A stretch of DNA of 51,078 bases from contig JBAROV010000048.1 in NCBI GenBank assembly GCA_049642465.1, positions 1 through 51,078 of the forward strand. Reading direction: 5' to 3'. A program made the position numbers and the translations under genes. Positions 44,816 through 51,078 of the stretch are shown here, in pieces. Under the pieces are notes generated by a model. It did no database searches. It was given only the letters and a program-made list of their open reading frames with translations, and was not told the origin of the DNA. This DNA is from CAWDPQ01 sp049642465 (lineage in GTDB: Bacteria > Acidobacteriota > Vicinamibacteria > Vicinamibacterales > 2-12-FULL-66-21). Position 1 is the first letter of the stretch. Each line of letters starts with the position of its first letter.

Positions 44816-45757
44816 ATGTCGCCCAGCACACGCCCGGCGGTGACCGCAGACGACCTGCGAGGGGTGTTTGCCGTCCCGCCGCTCCCCCGGACGCAGACGC
44901 CTCGTCGCTCGATCGATCTCGAGGCGGCGGCTCGAGTGGCCGATCACATTGCCGCGGGCGGCATCACTCGATTCCTCTACGGTGGGAACGCATTCCTCTA
45001 CCACATCTCACTCGCCGACTACGAAGTGCTCGTCGATTGGCTCGCGGCCTTTTCAGGGGATCGATGGGCAATTCCGAGTGTGGGACCCTCCTTCGGGCGC
45101 GCGCTCGACCAGGCATGCATCATTCGACGCCACTCGTTTCGGTGCGCGATGGTGCTGCCCTGCGGCGATCCGCGCGATGCGCTCGGTCTGGAAGCTGGTC
45201 TCCGTGACATCGCCGACACGGCGGGCCTGCCGCTTATCCTTTATATAAAGTCCGAAGACAGCTTCGGCGGCAATGTGGACAGGGGACTCGACTCGATAGG
45301 CCGGCTCGTCGCGGATGGCGTGGCCGTGGCCATCAAGTACGCGATCGTCCGCGAGGATCCCGCGCGTGATGCCTACCTCGATGGTCTGTTGAAGCGCGTC
45401 GACCGCGCGCGTGTCATCAGCGGCATGGGGGAACGTCCGGCGATCGTCCATCTGCGCGATTTTGGCCTGAACGGGCTCACGACCGGCTCGGGATGCATTG
45501 CCCCGCGCCGCTGCCGTAATCTCCACCGCGCCTGTCTGGATCACAGTTGGGTCGAAGCGGAAGGCATCCGCGCCAGGTTCATGCCTCTCGAAGATCTTCG
45601 AGACGCGTGGGGACCCGCGCGTGTCCTGCACCACGCGACGGAGCTCTCTGGAATCGCGTCAACTGGCCCCGTGCTCCCCTACGTGTCTCCGCTCAACCGA
45701 CAACAGCTCGACCAGCTCCGCCCGGTTGCTCGCGCGCTGCGCGAGTTCGACGCCTGA
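44816..45757 (+). CDS. dihydrodipicolinate synthase-family aldolase/dehydratase
   Basis: 313 residues of the class I (beta/alpha)8 DHDPS/NAL family. The catalytic Tyr is in LILYIKSE (Y143) and the Schiff-base Lys in AIKYAI (K174). Family members cleave or dehydrate 2-keto-3-deoxy acids, including 2-keto-3-deoxy-L-arabonate. Its stop overlaps the start of an IlvD/Edd sugar-acid dehydratase (TGATG), so a non-phosphorylative pentose or hexose acid pathway is likely; lysine biosynthesis is unlikely. The N terminus is somewhat divergent. Confidence 0.85.
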   Translation: MSPSTRPAVTADDLRGVFAVPPLPRTQTPRRSIDLEAAARVADHIAAGGITRFLYGGNAFLYHISLADYEVLVDWLAAFSGDRWAIPSVGPSFGRALDQACIIRRHSFRCAMVLPCGDPRDALGLEAGLRDIADTAGLPLILYIKSEDSFGGNVDRGLDSIGRLVADGVAVAIKYAIVREDPARDAYLDGLLKRVDRARVISGMGERPAIVHLRDFGLNGLTTGSGCIAPRRCRNLHRACLDHSWVEAEGIRARFMPLEDLRDAWGPARVLHHATELSGIASTGPVLPYVSPLNRQQLDQLRPVARALREFDA

Positions 45758-47484
45758 TGCGCCCGCGAAAATCCCCGGCGGATCTCCGAAGCTTTCGCTG
45801 GTTCGGCCGCGACGACATGCGGTCGTGGGGCCATCGCTCGCGAGCGAAACAGGCCGGCTTCACGCAGGAGGATCTCACCGGCAAACCCGTCATTGCGATC
45901 CTGAACACGTGGAGCGACGCGAACCCGTGTCACGCTCACTTTCGCATGCGGGCGGAAGACGTGAAGCGCGGCGTGTGGCAGGCAGGCGGTTTCCCCATGG
46001 AGATTCCGCTCCTCACGCTCGGTGAAACGTTCATGAAGCCGTCGACGATGCTCTATCGCAATCTGCTGGCGATGGAAGCGGAGGAAGCGCTGCGTGCCTA
46101 CCCCGCCGATGGCGCGATCCTGCTCGGCGGGTGTGACAAAACGGTTCCCGCGCTGCTCATGGGCGCCACCAGCGCAAATCTCCCCTGCATCTTCATACCG
46201 GCCGGCCCGATGCTGCGTGGCAACTGGCGTGGAGAGATCCTCGGATCCGGCAGCGACGTGTGGAAGTACTGGGCGGAGCGCCGCGCCGGAACCCTGGACG
46301 AGTGCACGTGGCGCGAAATGGAAGACGGGATCGCTCGCTCGTTCGGCACCTGCATGACGATGGGGACGGCCTCGACGATGGCGTCTGCTGCGGAAGCCCT
46401 CGGCATGACCCTTCCGGGTGCCTCGTCGATTCCGGCGGCCGATTCGGCGCACGTGCGCACGGCGGTTGCTGCCGGCCGTCGCGTTGTCGACATGGTGTGG
46501 GAAGACCTCAGGCCGCGAGACATCCTGACCACCGAAGCATTCGAAAACGCCGTGACCGCCGCGATGGCGCTGGGCGGCTCGACTAACGCCATCATCCATC
46601 TTGTGGCGATGGCTGGACGCGCGGGCGCGCGTCTCGATCTCGATCGCTTCGATGAACTGTCGCGGCGCACGCCGTTCATCGGCAACATTCGTCCGTCCGG
46701 CGAGTATCTCATGGAGGATTTCTACTACGCTGGCGGCATGCGCGCCGCGCTCAAGCGAATTCGCCATCTGCTGCACAGCGAGTGCGGCACCGTCAACGGT
46801 CGGACGCTGGCTGAAAACATCGAGGATGCCGAAGTCTGCAATGAGAAGGTGATTGCGTCGGCCGATCGGCCGCTCGGCCCGGAAGGGGGCGTGGCCGTTC
46901 TGCGCGGCAACCTGGCGCCAGACGGCGCGGTGATCAAGCACACCGCCGCCGAACGCCGGCTGCTGCAGCATGCGGGGCCTGCCGTGGTCTTCCGGAATTA
47001 CAACGACCTCGCGGCGCGTATTGACGACCCTGCATTGCCGGTGACCGCCGATTCCGTGCTCGTGCTGCAAGATGCCGGTCCGCTTGGCGCGCCCGGCATG
47101 CCGGAATGGGGCATGCTGCCGATTCCGAAGAAGCTCCTCGCGCAGGGCGTCCGCGACATGGTGCGCATCTCGGACGCGCGGATGAGCGGCACCGCGTACG
47201 GCGCCTGCGTGCTCCACGTCGCGCCCGAATCGTTCGTCGGTGGTCCGCTGGCTTTCGTCCGCGATGGAGACATCATTGAGCTCAATGTTGCTCAGCGTCG
47301 CTTGACGCTGCGCATCGGAGACGAGGAACTCGCTCGACGGCGCGCCGAGTGGAAGCCTCGTGAGGTCAATTACCCGCGTGGTTTCGGGCGGATGTACGCA
47401 AAGCACGTCACGCAAGCCAATCGCGGGTGCGATTTCGATTTTCTGGAAGGAACCGCGGCAATCGGTGAGCCGGAAATCCACTGA
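45757..47484 (+). CDS. IlvD/Edd-family sugar-acid dehydratase (L-arabonate dehydratase-like)
   Basis: 575 residues from the ATG that overlaps the aldolase stop. The [2Fe-2S] cluster ligands are visible: C58 (NPCHAHF), C126 (GGCDKT, followed by the conserved Lys128) and C199 (GTCMTMGTASTM). A [2Fe-2S] rather than [4Fe-4S] cluster is typical of L-arabonate and D-xylonate dehydratases. GGSTNAIIHLVAMAGRAG and RMSGTAYG are further family signatures. It dehydrates an aldonate to a 2-keto-3-deoxy acid, which the upstream DHDPS-family enzyme would process. Substrate (arabonate, xylonate, fuconate or galactonate) cannot be fixed from sequence alone. Confidence 0.9.
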   Translation: MRPRKSPADLRSFRWFGRDDMRSWGHRSRAKQAGFTQEDLTGKPVIAILNTWSDANPCHAHFRMRAEDVKRGVWQAGGFPMEIPLLTLGETFMKPSTMLYRNLLAMEAEEALRAYPADGAILLGGCDKTVPALLMGATSANLPCIFIPAGPMLRGNWRGEILGSGSDVWKYWAERRAGTLDECTWREMEDGIARSFGTCMTMGTASTMASAAEALGMTLPGASSIPAADSAHVRTAVAAGRRVVDMVWEDLRPRDILTTEAFENAVTAAMALGGSTNAIIHLVAMAGRAGARLDLDRFDELSRRTPFIGNIRPSGEYLMEDFYYAGGMRAALKRIRHLLHSECGTVNGRTLAENIEDAEVCNEKVIASADRPLGPEGGVAVLRGNLAPDGAVIKHTAAERRLLQHAGPAVVFRNYNDLAARIDDPALPVTADSVLVLQDAGPLGAPGMPEWGMLPIPKKLLAQGVRDMVRISDARMSGTAYGACVLHVAPESFVGGPLAFVRDGDIIELNVAQRRLTLRIGDEELARRRAEWKPREVNYPRGFGRMYAKHVTQANRGCDFDFLEGTAAIGEPEIH

Positions 47485-47563
47485 CGCAAACTTCTCATTG
47501 CCAAGCGCCCGCCAAAGGTGTATCGATCCAGCTTCCTCGCCACACTGAAGCCAGGAGGGTTTC

Positions 47564-47911
47564 ATGCGACGCACCCTGTTCCTCGTGCTGGGCCTCTTCC
47601 TCGGACTCGTCCTCACACTCCCGGCCGCCGAAGCGCGGCAGAAAGATTCGAAATCCGCGGCCGGCAAGCAGGATCGAATTGACGGCAGCATCCACATGAT
47701 CGACAAGGCAGCCAAGACGGTCACGGTGAGGCTTCGCGGCAAACCGGTTCAACGGGAAGTGACGTTCGATGACAAGACGTCGTTCACATTCCGCAACAAA
47801 CCGGCGACCGTCGATGAGTTGAAAGAAGGGCGGCGGGTGATCGTGCTTGGGAAGACGAACGACAAGAATCAGCTGGTCGCCACGCGAATCGACGTGCGGG
47901 ACACACAGTAG
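47564..47911 (+). CDS. small secreted protein, DUF5666-like beta-barrel
   Basis: 115 residues. AGGAGG lies 7 bases before the ATG. Residues 1-25 are a signal peptide (LGLFLGLVLTLPAAEA). The mature part, GSIHMIDKAAKTVTVRLRG to VIVLGKTNDKNQLVATRIDV, resembles the OB-like repeats of DUF5666 proteins, common as secreted single-domain proteins in acidobacteria. Function unknown. A bidirectional hairpin follows. Confidence 0.75.
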   Translation: MRRTLFLVLGLFLGLVLTLPAAEARQKDSKSAAGKQDRIDGSIHMIDKAAKTVTVRLRGKPVQREVTFDDKTSFTFRNKPATVDELKEGRRVIVLGKTNDKNQLVATRIDVRDTQ

Positions 47912-47923
47912 CGTTTGTCATCG

Positions 47924-47958
47924 CAACTGACGGGCGTGGGCATCGCACCCGTCAGTTG
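47924..47958. terminator. bidirectional hairpin between convergent genes
   Basis: An 11-bp perfect stem, CAACTGACGGG pairing with CCCGTCAGTTG, lies between two genes that converge on it, 13 bases after one stop and 6 before the other. No U-tract. Placement fits a shared terminator. Confidence 0.65.
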
Positions 47959-47963
47959 CCTCG

Positions 47964-48956
47964 TCACATTCGTTTGACGGCCTCCCAAATCCCGGGGTCG
48001 ACGGGAATGCCATCCGACATGTTCCGCTGTCTCGTCTCGAGCGTGCGCTCGCCGGGAAATCGCGGGGCACCGTCGTCCTGTGAGGGCGCGTGCAGGTCGT
48101 CGATGATTCGCGCGACGGCGGCGGACGCGTCACCGCCACCGAGCCGCTCCGCGCTCATCGCTATGAACACCTGCGACAGGTCGGTCTCGTGCAGAGGATC
48201 GTGAGAGATTTCGTGCGTGGCCCGGCCGTCCGCCAGCACCGTCGCCACCATGTCGAGCATCAGCGCGAGGCCAGACCCTTTCCAGAATCCGATCGGCAGC
48301 GGACGTCGCGACGCTTCGATGGCGGCCGCATCGCGCGTCAGCTCGCCAGCTTCGTTGTAACCGCCCACGACCGGCAGTAGCTCGTTCCGCCGGCGATACG
48401 ACTCGAGCGCCCCGAACGAGAACTGCGACATGGCCATGTCGAGGACGACGGCACCGGCGGGTCGAGGGACGGCAATCACGAGCGGGTTGTTGCCGACGCG
48501 CGGTTGGGATGCGCCCCACGGCGGCATGTTGGCGAGCGTGTTCGTCCAGCAGATGCCGATGGCTCCCGCGTCCGCGGCCTGCCAGCCGTAATTGCCGCCG
48601 CGCATCCAGTGGTTGGTGTTCGAGAGTGCCACACAGCCAATCCCGTGTTGCCGTGACAGCGCGATGGCGGCGTCCATGCACGCGTGTGCGTTGAGGTTGC
48701 CGGGGCCGCGGCGTCCGTCCCATCGCTCGAGGGCGCCAGCGCCGGCGACTCGCACCGGCGTCATCGAGACGTCGATGACGCCGAGTCGAATCATGTCCAT
48801 GAATCGCGGAAAGCGGTTCAGGCCGTGGGAGGCCACGCCGTCGCGACTGGCGTCGGCAAAAAGGCGGGCGCACAGGTCGGCGCGATCTGGCGAAAAACCC
48901 ACGCGGCCGAGCACGCTCCTGAATGTGTCAACAAGCTCCTGATATGAGATTCTCAA
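47964..48956 (-). CDS. malate/L-lactate dehydrogenase family (Ldh_2) oxidoreductase
   Basis: 330 residues from the TTG at 48956, with GAGG 8 bases upstream and the family-type N terminus RISYQELVDTF; a TTG at 48983 lies inside a REP-like repeat. This family of NAD(P)-dependent enzymes is unrelated to classical LDH. SHGLNRFPRFMDMI (about 44-57) holds the catalytic His, and CVALSNTNHWMRGGNYGWQA (about 109-128) and LDMAMSQFSFG (about 173-183) are family signatures. Members reduce 2-keto acids, including 2,3-diketogulonate and 2-keto-3-deoxy acids; here a sugar-acid substrate is plausible. It converges with the DUF5666-like gene. Confidence 0.85.
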   Translation of the reverse strand: MRISYQELVDTFRSVLGRVGFSPDRADLCARLFADASRDGVASHGLNRFPRFMDMIRLGVIDVSMTPVRVAGAGALERWDGRRGPGNLNAHACMDAAIALSRQHGIGCVALSNTNHWMRGGNYGWQAADAGAIGICWTNTLANMPPWGASQPRVGNNPLVIAVPRPAGAVVLDMAMSQFSFGALESYRRRNELLPVVGGYNEAGELTRDAAAIEASRRPLPIGFWKGSGLALMLDMVATVLADGRATHEISHDPLHETDLSQVFIAMSAERLGGGDASAAVARIIDDLHAPSQDDGAPRFPGERTLETRQRNMSDGIPVDPGIWEAVKRM

Positions 48957-48975
48957 AGTCGCGACCTCGTCGGGT

Positions 48976-49008
48976 GGGGTCAAACGGGGGTCAGACCGGG
49001 GTCAGACC
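48976..49008. repeat. GGGGTCAGACC repeat, left arm of family D cassette
   Basis: Three head-to-tail copies of GGGGTCA(G/A)AC(C/G). Inverted copies lie at 49623-49646. Together they bracket the zinc-ribbon gene. Confidence 0.8.
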
Positions 49009-49057
49009 TGAGCCCGGGCGGTCGCCGTTTTCGCCTTACACGGTGAGGAGCCACTGT

Positions 49058-49969
49058 ATGCGCTTGAGCTGCGCCCTTTGGGGTCATGTCGTCGATAACG
49101 AGGTGTTTGCCGACACTCACCAGCAGTCCCGCCATTGCCGGTGTGGTGAGGCATATCTCGAGGAGGACGGCTCGCGAACCCATGTGAGGCATACGCTCTC
49201 CTGCTTCCTGCGTCATCACACGTATGTCCGTTTGACGGATCGTGACGGCGTTCATGAGTACGTCTGCGTGCGCTGCGGTCATCCCCTGGTGTTCCCACAG
49301 GGTACGGATCAATTCGCCACACGCGAACGATTTACCAAGAAAGTTCGCTACTTGTGCGGGCTCTTCGGTCACCGCGTCCAGAAGGTGGTCGAGCGGGATG
49401 GGTTGATCGAATTCGCTTGCCACTGCGGCCACAGCTTCTTGAAAAACGAGGCGCAGTCCGGAAAGATCCGCCATCCGCTGGTCTGCTTCTTCCGCGCGCA
49501 CCGCGTGCGCTTTCTCACGCGCCGCGGCGGCTATGCCGAGTACGTTTGTCACGATTGCGGGCATCCGTTCTGTTTCGCTGATCCGAGACATCGCACCCAG
49601 GCCGTCCCAGCCGTTGGTAAGTGGTCTGACCCCGGTCTGACCCCCCGGTGCGCTATATTACCTAGCCTCCATGGCGACGCGCGGAATCGTGGCGACGCTG
49701 GCGGTACCCCTTGCACTCGCGGCGGTTGGCGCGGCCAGGTCACAGAATGGCGACGATATGCGCTCCGCGCTGACGGGCGTCTATACCACCGCGCAGGCGG
49801 CTCGCGGCGAGCAGACATACTTCAACATCTGCGTCGCCTGTCATCCCCGTGGCACCTACTCTACGGACGCATTCAAAACCACGTGGTCGGGACGCCCGAT
49901 CTCGGACCTCTTCGAAGCCGTCAAGGAACGAATGCCGAAGAGCGATCCTGGGAGCCTCACCCCGGATGA
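49058..49969 (+). CDS. four-module zinc-ribbon-like protein with repeat-derived C-terminal readthrough
   Basis: 303 residues from the ATG at 49058, with GTGAGGAG 8 bases upstream. Residues 1-180 contain four modules of 40-45 residues, each with C-x4-H (CALWGH, CFLRHH, CGLFGH, CFFRAH) and then CxCG or CxxCG (CRCG, CVRCGH, CHCGH, CHDCGH). This can form four zinc sites and resembles the short zinc-binding DUF1660-like proteins. The last 115 or so residues read through the right arm of an inverted repeat and then out of frame over the cytochrome gene, so they are very unlikely to be functional. The native stop was probably lost when the repeat was placed there. Function unknown. Confidence 0.65.
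   Translation: MRLSCALWGHVVDNEVFADTHQQSRHCRCGEAYLEEDGSRTHVRHTLSCFLRHHTYVRLTDRDGVHEYVCVRCGHPLVFPQGTDQFATRERFTKKVRYLCGLFGHRVQKVVERDGLIEFACHCGHSFLKNEAQSGKIRHPLVCFFRAHRVRFLTRRGGYAEYVCHDCGHPFCFADPRHRTQAVPAVGKWSDPGLTPRCAILPSLHGDARNRGDAGGTPCTRGGWRGQVTEWRRYALRADGRLYHRAGGSRRADILQHLRRLSSPWHLLYGRIQNHVVGTPDLGPLRSRQGTNAEERSWEPHPG
49623..49646. repeat. GGTCTGACCCC repeat, right arm of family D cassette
   Basis: Inverse of the left arm at 48976-49008: GGTCTGACCCC twice, ending CCC. It is located between the zinc-ribbon modules and the cytochrome gene, 25 bases before the latter's ATG. Confidence 0.8.
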
Positions 49970-50108
49970 AGCGGCGCAGGTGCTGGCCTACATCCTGAAA
50001 ATCAACGACGTCCCGGCCGGCGAAGCGGACTTGCCGTCGGACCTGGCAGCGCTGAAGAGGATCAAGTTCGAGACCCCCGGTCCGGACGCTGGAAAGGCGG
50101 CACGTTGA
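49671..50108 (+). CDS. c-type cytochrome (monoheme)
   Basis: 145 residues. Residues 1-24 form a signal peptide. CVACH at 54-58 is the heme c attachment site, in a Cytochrome_CBB3-like domain with FKTTWSGRPISDLFEAVKERMP (the Met is a likely axial ligand) and LTPDEAAQVLAYIL. It is a periplasmic electron carrier. The stop overlaps the PQQ dehydrogenase start (TGATG), so it probably accepts electrons from that enzyme. Confidence 0.9.
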   Translation: MATRGIVATLAVPLALAAVGAARSQNGDDMRSALTGVYTTAQAARGEQTYFNICVACHPRGTYSTDAFKTTWSGRPISDLFEAVKERMPKSDPGSLTPDEAAQVLAYILKINDVPAGEADLPSDLAALKRIKFETPGPDAGKAAR

Positions 50109-51078
50109 TGCATCGCGCGATTGTGCTTCTCGCAGGGGTCGTTCTCATCGGCGTGACGACCGTCCCGCAGAACAACACCAAGGTTGCTCCGCAACCGCTC
50201 GTTCGTGGAAATCCTGCGGGCGAATGGCGGTACTGGGGCGCTGACGCCTGGAGCACGCGTTACTCGCCGCTCGATCAGATCAACGCCTCGAACTTCGGAT
50301 CGCTCCGCGTGGCATGGCAGTGGAGCGCCGCGCCGTTCGGCGCAGACGAGTACTACCGGACCACACCGCTCTACGCGAACGGACGTCTCTTCACCGTCGC
50401 AACGACAAGAAGGATCGCGGCGGCAATCGATCCGGAAAATGGCGAGACCCTGTGGATGTGGCGGATGGACGAGGGCATCCGGTGGCAGAAAGCGCCGCGT
50501 CAATTCGCAGGCAGAGGACCTGCCTACTGGACCGACGGCGCCGACGAACGCGTCATCGTTGTCACGCCCGGCTACCACATGGCGTCACTGGATGCCAAAA
50601 CCGGCTTGCCGGATCCGAAGTTCGGCAAGAACGGCGTCGTCGATTTGATGGATGGACTCGGCTACCCGTTGGCGCCACTTGCGGTAGACGATCCCGGTCC
50701 GCTCATCATCAGCGATGCCGCCCCGGCGCGGAAGGCGCGACCGGGAGAAACCTGGGACGAGAAGACCAAAACTGGCGCCGATGGCACGATCGGAATCGAT
50801 CCGGCGCTCGGACAAATTGCCTCCAGTTGTCCCGCTATCGTCGTGAACGACGTCATCATCGTCGGGAATTCACATATCCATGGCTACTATCCGATTCGAC
50901 TCCGTAATCTGCCAAGTTTCATTCGCGGCTTCGACGTGCGGACGGGGAAACAGCTCTGGAAATTCAATCTGGTGCCGGAAGCCGGCGAATTCGGCGCCGA
51001 GACCTGGCTGAATGGCACCAAGCCCGGCACACCTGGTGTCGGCAAAGTCGATGCCTGGGCGCCGTACTCCGCGGATCC
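50108..51078 (+). CDS. PQQ-dependent dehydrogenase (quinoprotein), truncated by window end
   Basis: 323 residues visible, open at the right edge. Residues 1-20 are a signal-like segment (MHRAIVLLAGVVLIG). GEWRYWGADAWSTRYSPLDQ (about 38-57) is the first quinoprotein beta-propeller blade. Further blades contain the typical AIDPENGETLW and GFDVRTGKQLWKF tryptophan-docking motifs and IIVGNS. It would oxidise an alcohol or sugar in the periplasm with PQQ and pass electrons to the adjacent cytochrome. Full membrane-bound glucose-dehydrogenase-like and soluble alcohol-type enzymes both start this way; the missing C terminus prevents a choice. Confidence 0.88.
   Translation, partial: MHRAIVLLAGVVLIGVTTVPQNNTKVAPQPLVRGNPAGEWRYWGADAWSTRYSPLDQINASNFGSLRVAWQWSAAPFGADEYYRTTPLYANGRLFTVATTRRIAAAIDPENGETLWMWRMDEGIRWQKAPRQFAGRGPAYWTDGADERVIVVTPGYHMASLDAKTGLPDPKFGKNGVVDLMDGLGYPLAPLAVDDPGPLIISDAAPARKARPGETWDEKTKTGADGTIGIDPALGQIASSCPAIVVNDVIIVGNSHIHGYYPIRLRNLPSFIRGFDVRTGKQLWKFNLVPEAGEFGAETWLNGTKPGTPGVGKVDAWAPYSAD

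Noticed and set aside
45679..47742. 687-codon minus-strand open frame opposite the IlvD/Edd gene
   Set aside because: The plus strand carries a clear enzyme with all cluster cysteines; the antisense product matches nothing recognisable.

Overview
The window is high-GC, densely coded bacterial DNA. It best fits an Acidobacteriota genome of the Vicinamibacteria type. The reasons are two huge Oar-like TonB-dependent receptors with an N-terminal carboxypeptidase-regulatory-like domain and no SusD partner, a DUF1080 protein, many sugar-acid and SDR genes, many 4-base ATGA/GTGA start-stop overlaps, and numerous short intergenic repeats. This assignment is inference from gene content; no rRNA or other marker is present.

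Layout. (1) 0.1-10 kb: a secreted TPR protein and two tandem paralogous outer-membrane receptors separated by a secreted methyltransferase-like protein. (2) 20.1-10.1 kb, minus strand: one operon with an ArsR-type regulator, two HyfB-like antiporter subunits, HyfC, HyfE, HyfF, HyfG and a ferredoxin-HyfI fusion. The large subunit has lost all four Ni-binding cysteines, so this is an energy-converting-hydrogenase-related (Ehr-type) complex and not a hydrogenase. (3) 20.4-34.2 kb: a uronate/pectin-fragment locus. It holds an ExuT-type MFS transporter, split UxaA, a KduD-like SDR, an ene-reductase, a GH88 unsaturated glucuronyl hydrolase, a second SDR, a metal-ligand-deficient M24-like protein, an IolB/KduI-type isomerase, KDPG aldolase, KDG kinase, DUF1080 and Gfo/Idh/MocA proteins. 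(4) 34.2-42.3 kb: two SDRs flanking an unusual signal-less solute-binding protein, then an RbsBAC-type sugar ABC transporter fused by overlaps to L-fuconate dehydratase. (5) 42.3-48.96 kb: a small membrane protein, a SelW-like selenoprotein read through an in-frame UGA, several small secreted or basic proteins, a DHDPS-family aldolase, an IlvD/Edd sugar-acid dehydratase, and a malate/L-lactate dehydrogenase-family gene. (6) 49-51 kb: a zinc-ribbon protein inside a REP-like inverted-repeat cassette, a c-type cytochrome, and a PQQ dehydrogenase cut by the window edge.

How it works together. The sugar genes can be read as a route from unsaturated uronic-acid oligomers (GH88) through 5-keto-4-deoxyuronate (IolB/KduI-like isomerase, KduD-like SDR) to 2-keto-3-deoxygluconate, then KdgK and KdgA to pyruvate and glyceraldehyde-3-phosphate. 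A non-phosphorylative branch for L-fucose/L-arabinose-type acids (fuconate dehydratase, IlvD/Edd dehydratase, DHDPS aldolase, SDRs) lies beside it.

The strongest unusual signals are the UGA-containing SelW-family gene with a SECIS-like hairpin, the cysteine-less Ehr complex, and at least five families of palindromic or tandem repeats at gene borders. Several of these repeats are read into protein termini.
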